Part shown: piece after piece, positions 49,849-58,200 of the stretch
Numbering within the stretch: the first letter of the stretch is position 1
Layout of the letters: each line of letters starts with the position of its first letter
From: Fimbriimonadaceae bacterium
Lineage (GTDB): Bacteria > Armatimonadota > Fimbriimonadia > Fimbriimonadales > Fimbriimonadaceae
DNA: 64,000 bases
NCBI GenBank assembly: GCA_019454125.1
Contig: CP075365.1
Coordinates: forward strand, 2,350,218 to 2,414,217
Direction: 5' to 3'
Notes under the pieces: model-generated
Told to the model about the DNA's origin: nothing
The model's input: the letters and a program-made list of their open reading frames with translations, nothing else
The model's database searches: none
Translations under genes and position numbers: made by a program

Positions 49849-50511
49849 ATGTCCACGACCATCCGAGTCGTCATAGCGGATGACGAGCCCGGGTACCGGA
49901 ACGCGATCCAGCGCACGCTGACCTTAATGCCGGAGTGCGAGATCATCGGCGTCTGCAAGGACGGCCAGGAGGCCCTCGACACTTGCCTGGCCGACCCGCC
50001 CGACGTCGTCCTCACCGACATCAACATGCCGCGGATGGACGGCATCGAACTGATGCGCCGCCTTCTCAAGAAGGAAAAGGACGTCAAGGTCGTCGTCCTC
50101 ACCGTCAACGAGGAAGAAGAGATCGTCTTCGAGGCGATCCGGGCAGGCGCCATGGGCTACATGCTCAAGACCAGCACGCCGCAAGAGGTCATCGAGGCGA
50201 TCCGGCTGGCCCATAGGGGAGAGGCAAAGCTCACGCCGAAGATCGCGGCCAAGGTCATCGAAGACTTCCGCCGGGTCAAAGACGACGACGAGTCGGACGA
50301 CAGTGAACTTTACGTGCTCAGCGACCGCGAGACCGAGATCCTCGAGCTCATCGCCAAGGGCATGCGCAACAAGGAGATCGCCAGCCACCTCTCGATCGCC
50401 GAAAAGACCGTGAAGAACCACGTCAGCAACATCCTCAAGGCGTTGCAGGTGAACTCGCGGACTGAGGCAGCCATGAAGGCCGTCAGGGCAAAGTTGGTCC
50501 AGGGAAACTGA
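49849..50511 (+). CDS. NarL/LuxR-family response regulator
   Basis: The 220-residue protein has a receiver domain with ADDEP (acidic pocket), VVLTDINMPRMDG with the phosphoacceptor Asp near residue 55, VVLTVNEEE and YMLKTSTP with the conserved Lys, and a C-terminal LuxR helix-turn-helix (LSDRETEILELIAKGMRNKEIASHLSIAEKTVKNH in parts, residues ~160-200). No histidine kinase gene is nearby, so partner and targets are unknown. DinB-like and glmS genes follow, but a promoter for glmS is separate. Confidence 0.9.
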   Translation: MSTTIRVVIADDEPGYRNAIQRTLTLMPECEIIGVCKDGQEALDTCLADPPDVVLTDINMPRMDGIELMRRLLKKEKDVKVVVLTVNEEEEIVFEAIRAGAMGYMLKTSTPQEVIEAIRLAHRGEAKLTPKIAAKVIEDFRRVKDDDESDDSELYVLSDRETEILELIAKGMRNKEIASHLSIAEKTVKNHVSNILKALQVNSRTEAAMKAVRAKLVQGN

Positions 50512-50538
50512 TCGGCGACGGCGGGTCTTAAGAAAGGC

Positions 50539-51060
50539 GTGGACCAACGAGCCTTTCTTGAAGAGCATCGTGGGCGCTTTCGAGCCGCCGTCGCATCCGG
50601 CGAGGCCGTCCTGGGCATCCGCTCCTGGGACGACCTCCAATCTTCAAAGGTCGCGGGGCTCTGGAGCCCGGCCCAAGTGGTCCACCACTTGGTCGTCTCA
50701 CACCGGGGCTACCTTTCGGCCATGTCCGAGGCCCTCAGCGCCCCTTCCACGCCAGAAGGCGTGAAGACCACCTTTATGGGACGGCAGATCGCGCTCTTCG
50801 CAGGGCCGACCAAGAAGAACACCCCTGTCCCGCGCGGCCTCCCCGACCCGCCATCGAACGTCCCAGCGGATATCTTGGCCGAGTGGCGAGCCCAGAACGC
50901 GGCCTTCGAGAAGCTGTTCGAGGCGGCCGAGACGCGTAGCCTCGCCACGAAGTACACCAACCCGGTGGTCGGCTTTTTGCGAATGACGGTCGCGGACGGC
51001 TTCGCCATAGTCACCGGCCACACGGAGCGACACGCCGCGCAGATCGTCGAGAGAAGCTAG
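50539..51060 (+). CDS. DinB-like metal-binding hydrolase family protein
   Basis: The 173-residue all-helical protein has 'PAQVVHHLVVSHRGYLS' with a His and a later GHTERHAAQI, three His positions typical of DinB/DUF1569 proteins, which bind a metal and often act on thiols or other small molecules. The start is GTG at 50539 with AAAGG upstream. It follows the response regulator by 27 bp, probably in one operon. Activity is not known for most members. Confidence 0.7.
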   Translation: MDQRAFLEEHRGRFRAAVASGEAVLGIRSWDDLQSSKVAGLWSPAQVVHHLVVSHRGYLSAMSEALSAPSTPEGVKTTFMGRQIALFAGPTKKNTPVPRGLPDPPSNVPADILAEWRAQNAAFEKLFEAAETRSLATKYTNPVVGFLRMTVADGFAIVTGHTERHAAQIVERS

Positions 51061-51098
51061 ATGGAAGCCCGCCCCCGGGACGGGTGCGAACCATCCGG

Positions 51099-51104
51099 TA
51101 CCCT
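51099..51104 (+). promoter_or_regulatory. Candidate -10 box of glmS (TACCCT, 6 nt from ATG)
   Basis: Weak TAnnnT match with the same spacing; no ribosome binding site. No glmS ribozyme consensus was seen in the preceding 50 bases. Confidence 0.35.
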
Positions 51105-51110
51105 GGCAGA

Positions 51111-53006
51111 ATGTGCGGGATCGCGGGCTATGTCGGCCCTCGCAATGCCGTAGACGTCGTCTACGACCAGCTCAAGCGCCTGGAGTACCGCGGCTATGAC
51201 AGCGCCGGAGTCGCCTACCTGAACGGAGGCGGGGCGATCCACGTGGTCAAGCGCGCCGGCAAGCTGAGCGAACTCGGGAAACTACTTTCCGCCGCGCCCT
51301 CTCCGGTTGCGGAAGAGACGCCTGGGGACAGCCCCGAGCCTGCCGACCAGCTTCCCCCGCGGCACGCCTCCCACCTAGCCATCGCCCACAGCCGATGGGC
51401 CACGCACGGCGCCCCCACCGACCTCAACGCCCACCCCCATTTCGACCAGTACGCGGACATCGCGCTGATCCATAACGGCATCATCGAGAACTATCTCGAA
51501 ATTAAGCAAGAGCTCGCGCGCGCGGGCCACAGCTTCCAGAGCGAGACCGACACCGAGGTCGCCGCACACCTCATTGGTCGCGAGCACGCGGCCGGCCTTC
51601 CCCTGGACGAAGCCGTCCGGCGGGCCGTCCGCCGCCTGCGCGGAGCCTTCGCCTTCGTCGTCTTCAGCCGGCGCGAGCCAGACCGCTTCGTCGCCGCCCG
51701 CAACGCCAGCCCCCTCATCGTCGGGCTCGGCGAAGGGGAGAACATGGTGGCGAGCGACGTTCCCGCGCTTCTCCCCTATACGCGCGAGGTCCTCGTGATC
51801 GAGGACGACCGCGTCGCCACCATAAGCCGTGACGCGGTCACGGTCACCGATCTGGACGGCAGGCCGGCCGAAATCCAACCGATGCACGTCGATTGGGACA
51901 CGGCCGCCGCCGAAAAGGGCGGATATGAACACTTCATGCTCAAAGAGATTTTTGAGCAACCGGACGTCGTGCGCCAAGCCCTGGCGGGCCGAATCGATGC
52001 TAAGGGCAAAGTCCAGCTCGACAACATCTTCAGCGACCACGTCTGGCAAGAGATCGACCGGGTCAACGTGATCGCCTGCGGGACGGCGTACCACGCCGGG
52101 CTGATGGGCAAGTTTCTCTTCGAGAAAATGCTGCGGCTGCCCACCGACGTCTTCTACTCTTCGGAGTTCCGGTACGGCGACCCGCTCCTGAGCGAGAGGT
52201 CTCTGGCGGTCTTCGTGAGTCAGAGCGGCGAGACCGCCGACTCCCTGGCCGCCCTGCGGCTCTGCAAGGCGCGGCGGATCAGGACTCTAGGCATCGTGAA
52301 CGTCGTCGGGTCGAGCATCGCCCGCGAATGCGACCGCGTGGTCTTCACCCAAGCCGGCCCCGAGATCAGCGTGGCCTCGACCAAGGCTTACATGGCGCAG
52401 ACCCTCGTCCTGATGCTGTTGGCCCTGCAGATCGCCCAAGTGCGCGAAATGCCCGGGGTCCGCGTGGAAGAAGCGGTCTCAGACCTGCGACTCTTCGCCG
52501 ACCGCGTGCAAGAAACCCTGGGCCTCGAAGAACAGGCCAAGGAACTGGCCGAAGCGAACAAGGACGCAAAACTGGTGTTTTTCTTAGGCCGTAACGCGGA
52601 CGCACACGTCACGAGAGAGGCTGCCTTAAAGCTTAAGGAGATCGCCTACGTCCCCACCCAAGAGTGCCCGGCGGGCGAAATAAAGCACGGCCCCCTGGCC
52701 CTCGTGGAGAAGGGGACTCTGGCCGTTTTTGGCGCGACCGACGCGGAAGTCCGCGACAAGCTCGCGAGCAGCGTCCGAGAGGTCCAAGCCCGCGGCGGCG
52801 TCGCCCTCATCGTCACCACAAGCGAAGACACCACGCTTGACGAATATGGCGACCGGGTGCTGAAGGTGCCGAAGACGAAGGTGCCCTATCTGGACGCGCT
52901 CCTCTCCGTCGTCCCGCTGCAGCTTTTGGCCTACCACATGGCCCGCGCCCGCGGTTGCGAGATCGACCAGCCCAGGAACCTCGCCAAGTCTGTGACGGTC
53001 GAATAA
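51111..53006 (+). CDS. glmS: Glutamine-fructose-6-phosphate aminotransferase
   Basis: GlmS makes glucosamine-6-phosphate from fructose-6-phosphate and glutamine. The 631-residue protein starts MCGIAGY, so Cys2 is the glutaminase nucleophile, has RWATHG and HNGIIENY, and the two SIS isomerase domains with VIACGTAYHAGL, SQSGETADSLAAL and STKAYMAQ; the end PRNLAKSVTVE is standard. A Pro/Glu/Ser-rich insertion of about 20-25 residues lies after residue 60, before the RWATHG motif. The ATG at 51111 is fixed by Cys2. glmM at 1.6 kb is the next step. Confidence 0.97.
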   Translation: MCGIAGYVGPRNAVDVVYDQLKRLEYRGYDSAGVAYLNGGGAIHVVKRAGKLSELGKLLSAAPSPVAEETPGDSPEPADQLPPRHASHLAIAHSRWATHGAPTDLNAHPHFDQYADIALIHNGIIENYLEIKQELARAGHSFQSETDTEVAAHLIGREHAAGLPLDEAVRRAVRRLRGAFAFVVFSRREPDRFVAARNASPLIVGLGEGENMVASDVPALLPYTREVLVIEDDRVATISRDAVTVTDLDGRPAEIQPMHVDWDTAAAEKGGYEHFMLKEIFEQPDVVRQALAGRIDAKGKVQLDNIFSDHVWQEIDRVNVIACGTAYHAGLMGKFLFEKMLRLPTDVFYSSEFRYGDPLLSERSLAVFVSQSGETADSLAALRLCKARRIRTLGIVNVVGSSIARECDRVVFTQAGPEISVASTKAYMAQTLVLMLLALQIAQVREMPGVRVEEAVSDLRLFADRVQETLGLEEQAKELAEANKDAKLVFFLGRNADAHVTREAALKLKEIAYVPTQECPAGEIKHGPLALVEKGTLAVFGATDAEVRDKLASSVREVQARGGVALIVTTSEDTTLDEYGDRVLKVPKTKVPYLDALLSVVPLQLLAYHMARARGCEIDQPRNLAKSVTVE

Positions 53007-53074
53007 CCCCCCGGGGGCATTAGATCGGTCAAGCGCTCGTGATCGGCGACATGGGACAGGGCGACGAATGCACC

Positions 53075-53080
53075 CACAAT
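53075..53080 (+). promoter_or_regulatory. Candidate -10 box of the DUF454 gene (CACAAT, 7 nt from ATG)
   Basis: Same hexamer and gap as in the TetR promoter at 33515, but without an obvious TTGACA. Confidence 0.45.
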
Positions 53081-53087
53081 AGAGGGA

Positions 53088-53561
53088 ATGCGGCTGGTAC
53101 GCCCAATCTGGACTGCGCTTGGCTCGATGAGCGTCGTATTGGGCGTGATCGGCCTGTTCGTCCCAGGTTGGCCGACCACGATCTTCATGATCCTGGCCCT
53201 CTATTGCTTCAAAAAGGGCAGCGCGAGACTGGAAAGGTGGCTGCTGGAACACAGGCACTTCGGCCCCACCCTTCGAGATTGGGAAGAAAACGGCACCATC
53301 AAGCTCCGCACGAAGCGGATCGCGGTCGGGACGATGTGGACCGCGATCGCCTTTTCCGCTCTTGTGCTGTATGCAAAGCCGGCGGTCTTGGCCGTGGTCG
53401 CGGCGCTGGGCGCGTTCGGCACTTGGTACATCCTTTCCCGTCCGACCACGGTCGAGGATGACCTCACGCGAGCCGCAATCGAGGAAGAGGGCGAGACGCC
53501 CAGTCCAATGAGTCCGCATCGAGAAACCGCCACGGCGTCGACTCCCCCCGCCCTGCGCTGA
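53088..53561 (+). CDS. DUF454 (YbaN-like) small membrane protein
   Basis: The 157-residue protein has 'RPIWTALGSMSVVLGVIGLFVPGWPTTIFMILALYCFKKGSARLERWLL' (shown in parts), which is diagnostic for DUF454, with a membrane pair at residues 8-45 and 80-115. The C-terminal 40 residues are polar and Pro/Thr-rich. Its stop lies 98 bp inside the convergent mpg gene, so the tail is read antisense to mpg. Function unknown. Confidence 0.82.
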   Translation: MRLVRPIWTALGSMSVVLGVIGLFVPGWPTTIFMILALYCFKKGSARLERWLLEHRHFGPTLRDWEENGTIKLRTKRIAVGTMWTAIAFSALVLYAKPAVLAVVAALGAFGTWYILSRPTTVEDDLTRAAIEEEGETPSPMSPHRETATASTPPALR

Positions 53562-54072
53562 GCCCGACGCGGACGTCCGTCACCACCCTCGCGATCGGTG
53601 GCCCAGGCTCCAGCACCAACGGGCCCTCCCCCAAGAGGTCCACGGCGTAGAACCGCGAATCGATGCCAAAGGCGGCGGCAAGCTTTCCTGGGCCGGACAG
53701 AAGGTCTTTGTCCGTCTTCGCTTTCGGACGCCGGGCGCGCATGGATTCTAAACCGGTGAGCGGCTGCGCAGCACGGATGAGGAGCGCGGAGGCCACCCCC
53801 GCCGGTGCGGCCGTGACGTTCAGCATCCAGTGGTTGCCGTAGGTAAAGTAGACATACGTATACCCTGGAGGGCCGTACATGACTTGGTTGCGAGGCGTTC
53901 GACCGCGCCAGGCATGACTTCCTGGGTCGCGCTCCCCCGCATAAGCTTCGACCTCGACGATCCTCGCCGAGCACTCGTGCAACCTAAGTATGGCGCCCAA
54001 AAGGTGAGGCGCTGCCTCTTCGACCGGTAATTCTGCGAGAAGTGTCCGCAGGGTTGATCTATATGTAGACAT
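53464..54072 (-). CDS. mpg: 3-methyladenine DNA glycosylase (MPG/AAG family)
   Basis: MPG-type glycosylases remove alkylated purines. The 202-residue protein has EVEAYAGERDPGSHAWRGRTPRN, whose Glu activates water, MYGPPGYTYVYFTYGNHWMLN and LLSGPGKLAAAFGID. The C terminus ends after the family motif. A long in-frame extension upstream overlaps the imuB start; the ATG at 54072 was chosen since the protein begins here and TATTAT lies 7 nt upstream, sharing a palindromic -10 with the divergent imuB-like gene. It complements the alkyltransferase-like gene at 6.7 kb. Confidence 0.93.
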   Translation of the reverse strand: MSTYRSTLRTLLAELPVEEAAPHLLGAILRLHECSARIVEVEAYAGERDPGSHAWRGRTPRNQVMYGPPGYTYVYFTYGNHWMLNVTAAPAGVASALLIRAAQPLTGLESMRARRPKAKTDKDLLSGPGKLAAAFGIDSRFYAVDLLGEGPLVLEPGPPIARVVTDVRVGLSAGRGESTPWRFLDADSLDWASRPLPRLRLA

Positions 54073-54078
54073 CCGACG

Positions 54079-54085
54079 TATAATA
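54079..54085. promoter_or_regulatory. Shared divergent -10 region of mpg and the imuB-like gene
   Basis: TATAAT on + (54079-54084) and TATTAT on - (54080-54085) overlap almost completely, 11 nt from the imuB-like ATG and 7 nt from the mpg ATG. Flanking direct repeats GACGTATA at 54075 and 54089 could bind a regulator. Confidence 0.55.
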
Positions 54086-54095
54086 GTGGACGTAT

Positions 54096-55286
54096 ATGGT
54101 CTATACGCTCTTCGTCTCGCTCGATTCATTCTACACCTCTACGCTCCTGAAGAAGCGGAACGAGCTCGCCGGACGCGCCTTCCTGGTCCATCGCGAAAAG
54201 CGGGTCCTGGATTCCTCCCGAGAGGCAAGGGCCCGCCAGGTCTATCCCGGGATCCCCCTTTCCGAGGCTAAAGCGATCCTGCGCGAAGAGGGCACGTATG
54301 TGCCTTACGATCCTGACGATTATCTTTCCGCCAGGAACCATTGGCTAGACATCTGCGCCTTGTACAGTTCGGTGGTCCAACCCGACATGCCCCACGAGGC
54401 GTGGATCGGGCTCGACGGCCACCCTAATCCCTCTGCGACCGCCTTCGAACTGGCTTCTGACGTCGCCCATGCCCTCGCCACACCCGTGCGCGCCGGCCTT
54501 TCGAAAGCAGCCTGGGTGTCCAAACTTTCGGCGATCGAAATTGACCCTTATGACGCTTCGTCATTGATGGTGGTCGACGACATCCCTTTTTTTCTTAGAA
54601 GTTTGCCGACCTCCCTGCTCACGCCGATTCCGCCTGAAGACCGGCAAAGGCTTGAGTTTCTGGGTTACAGGCGGGCGGGATCGCTGTTGGACGCTTCGAA
54701 CAGCGCCCTAAAGTCGCAGTTTAAAGCTAATGCTTTCCTCATCACACAAGTTGTAAAGGGAAAATGGAGGGATTACCCTGAAGCCCTTTACCCTTTACAC
54801 AGTCTCACCGAACGCATAGTCTTCGACTCCCCTGCTGACAACTCTCTTATGATCCAAGAGGGCATTGCGACTCTAGCCAACCAGCTCGCGAACCAGCTTT
54901 CTTCCCAAGACTCGTCTGCAGAAAGCATCACTCTCTATCTGGAATATGAGAATGGCAAGATGACACGCTTTACTCGCAAATTGACAAAGACCGTCCAAAC
55001 ATCAACGCAGTTGCGCACGATCTTAACGACTTTGCTCAAGCTGCCCTGCACACCCCCTATCGCCCTCCGGTGCACGCTTGCTTCTTTACGTCATTCAGCC
55101 CGTTCACAAAAGAGTTTTGAAGCCACAGCATCGACGAAAGAGAGACGACTTTGCGCGGATTCTGCGATCGGTACCATGCTTTCAAGCTTCGGCACGAACT
55201 CGATCGTAACAGCTTCACGCATGCAGACCGACCGCCGCACACGACTCTTGCGACACTGGCGGCACTGCACCGGATGGAAGGGGTGA
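54096..55286 (+). CDS. ImuB-like Y-family polymerase homologue, catalytically degenerate
   Basis: The 396-residue protein follows the Y-family layout: FVSLDSFY at the N terminus, 'SREARARQVYPGIPLSEAKAI' and PHEAWIGLDG at the second site. The first catalytic Asp of FVxLDxFY is Ser8 and the Asp of the S-x-D-E motif is His100 (PHE101), so polymerase metal binding is lost, as in ImuB. This fits an accessory or bridging role in mutagenic repair. The dnaE2-like gene starts 4 bp after. ImuA, the RecA-like third partner, is absent. Codon use and GC are lower than in neighbours. Confidence 0.75.
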   Translation: MVYTLFVSLDSFYTSTLLKKRNELAGRAFLVHREKRVLDSSREARARQVYPGIPLSEAKAILREEGTYVPYDPDDYLSARNHWLDICALYSSVVQPDMPHEAWIGLDGHPNPSATAFELASDVAHALATPVRAGLSKAAWVSKLSAIEIDPYDASSLMVVDDIPFFLRSLPTSLLTPIPPEDRQRLEFLGYRRAGSLLDASNSALKSQFKANAFLITQVVKGKWRDYPEALYPLHSLTERIVFDSPADNSLMIQEGIATLANQLANQLSSQDSSAESITLYLEYENGKMTRFTRKLTKTVQTSTQLRTILTTLLKLPCTPPIALRCTLASLRHSARSQKSFEATASTKERRLCADSAIGTMLSSFGTNSIVTASRMQTDRRTRLLRHWRHCTGWKG

Positions 55287-55290
55287 CCAG

Positions 55291-58200
55291 GTGACGGAAC
55301 GAAAACTGATTTCCAAATGGCGCGAGGCAGGTTCTTGGTGGGAAGGTGAGCCGCCGCGCGAGTTTGTCCAGTGGCGCGACGAGAAAGGGATCAAACGTGA
55401 AAAGTCGCGTGTCCTTCCTAGGTTAAATACCCCAGCAAATAGCAAACCATACGAGGAAAACCATAAGGAAGAAGCTTCCTTACGGCCGCGAAAGACTCGG
55501 GACGAGAAAGTGTCCAAAGCCTGCGGATACACGCAGGATTTGCATCCTATCGTCCGGAACAAGCCATTCGTCTCCACGTATTGTCCGCTTCAACTTAACT
55601 CAGGATACTCCTTCGGAAGAAGTGTCATGCTAGCGAAAGAAATCCCTAGACGTGCGGCCGCTATGGGAATCGGCTCTGCTTGCCTCGCCGACCGGTTCGC
55701 GCTCATCGGCGCGATGGAGTTCCACCGTGAAGCCCACGAAAACGGGGTGAAACCGCTCATCGGCGCAACCCTGGATCTTGAAGAAGGGGGAGATCTTATC
55801 CTTATCGCACGGGACAAACATGGATATCAACAGCTGTCCCAACTTATCACGGCGTGTCATCTAGAGGAACCTCGCCTGTTTCCACTGGCCAACCGCACGC
55901 GACTTGAGCGCTATTCGCGTGGGCTGCTCGTGGTGACAGGTGGTGACAATGGCGTCTTATCGAGACTTCTTCTCCAAGGACAATTTGAGAAGGCGAATGA
56001 AACCCTCGCATTCTTGGCTAGCCTGTATGGACAAGAGAATGTATTCCTTGGTATCGAAAGAACGTTTCTTCCGTGGGGATCAATGGTGGAACACCACTTG
56101 CTTCACCTCGCCAGGCTACACAGGGTTTTGCCTGTCGCATGCAACCCCATGCTCCACAGTACACCAGAAGCTTTTCCCGCACAGGACGTCGCCCTATGTG
56201 CAGAGTCACTGTGTACTGTCGAAGAAATCGTGGGCCGTAAACCATTACGCCATGCCTCTCAACTCGCCGCTAATGAACGGCCACTGCGATCCCTCAATCA
56301 GGAGCGCTACTTTAGAGCACCGTCTGATATGGCTGGGCTTTTCAGCGACAAACCAGAATTGTTGGAAAATACCCTGCGCGTCGTTGAACGTTGTGAATCG
56401 AACGTCATGCCTGCCCGCACTAAGCTTCCAAGCCACTTCGGAGACCCCGGTAGCGCACTTCACGAGCTTGTTAAGTGCCTGGCCCGAGAAAGGCACGGCA
56501 CTATGGCGAAAGGGCTGAAATCTAGGATCGACATGGAACTGGAAAGAATCACACGAATGGGTTATGCCGACCATTTCCTTGTTGCCTGGGACACGTGCAA
56601 CTGGGCTCGCAAGCAAGGTGTTTCCTTCTCGGGACGGGGCTCGATGGTGGATTCTGCCGTGGCTTATTGCTTGGGCATGAGCCGCATTGATGCATATAAG
56701 CACAACCTCCATTTTGATCGATTTATGCCTGAAGACGGCAGCAAGAGACCAGATATCGATATTGACTTTGAGGCGCACAGGCGCGAAGATATCCGCAACT
56801 ACTTGACGAATAAGTATGGTAAAGAGAAAGTCGCCACAGTCGCAGCAATTGGCGCCTATTGCGTCAGAGGTATTGTCCGAGAAGTCGGTAAGGCTCTTGA
56901 ACTTCCACAAGAGGCGATTTCTTTCCTGGCAAAACGGCTTCATGGCGGAGTCTCGCCGGAGCATCTAGAAGAAGCGTTGGCTAAGAAGCCCGAACTTAGA
57001 GGAAGCAACATACCAAGGGAAAGGCTCCACTGGCTCTTCAAGTTGGCAGAGGCCCTGGCCGATGTGCCACGCAATATGCGCGCCCACTCTTCTGGGGTCG
57101 TCATCAGTGACCGGCCGATAGCAGAGACGGTCCCAGTAATGCACTCTGCGTCGGAGACAGACACAGACCCTGACGGTGCCAGCCCTTGTCTAAGGATAAT
57201 CCAATGGGACAAGAGGAGCGCAAAGCATGTCTTCGACAAATTCGATGTGCTTTGCCTTCGTGGCCACGACGTCCTATCTGGCGCAGAAGAACGGATCAAA
57301 GTTCATGAGCCCAACTTTCGATCCGAAGATGTGCCAGCCGACTGTGTTGAAAACTATAGGACAATGCGCTCTGGTGAGCTGATTGGGATCCCTCAATCCG
57401 CTTCTCCAGCAATGCGCCAGGCACATATGCGATTGGAGACTCGCGACCTTCACGATGCGAGTCTAGTCCAAGCTGGTATTCGCCCTGGCGTCGGTGGAGC
57501 AGTAAAGATTAACGAACTTATTGCTCGGCGTCGAGGCTTAAAACCCTACACTTTCGACCATCCTGACTTAGAGGCGATCTTAGGGCATTCTTATGGGATC
57601 GTCGTGTTCCAAGAGCAAATCGACCAACTTCTCCAGGTCTTCTGTGGTTATTCGAGCGGAGAAGCTGAGGACATCCGTGACGAGATCCATAAGAGGAGGC
57701 GGGAGGACTATGGAGAGAGCCTGAAACATGTCCTGATTTCAAGGGCAATGGAGAAGGGCTACTCGGCCGATGTTGCGAATCAAGTTTATAAGTATGTCGC
57801 TGAATTTAAAGGTTATGGGTTCGCGCAAGGGCACGCCCTTGCCTTCGCTGAAATTTCACTTAGGAGCATCTATTTGCAACAAAACTACCCTGCTCCATAT
57901 TTTGCCGCGTTACTGGACGCACAGCCCGCAGGATATTACGGACCTTGCACAATTGTGAACGAAGCGAGATCCAGAGGGGTCTCTATCTTGCCGCCGTGCA
58001 TCAATAGGAGTCATATGAAGTGGCTCGTCGAGGATACAATAAGCGCGATAAGGGACACTCCAGAACTTGTTCGACGTGCGCATACAAAGGCACGGCAAAC
58101 AATAAGCCCTACAATAAAGCTCACTGTTCCTAGTTCAGCGATCAGGGCACCTCTGGTCAGCGTACACGGACTTTCCGCTAAGGTTGCGGAGAAGATCGCC

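Noticed and set aside
51061-51110. glmS ribozyme upstream of glmS
   Set aside because: Only about 50 bp separate the gene from its neighbour and none of the conserved ribozyme core is present; the start also fits a leaderless promoter.
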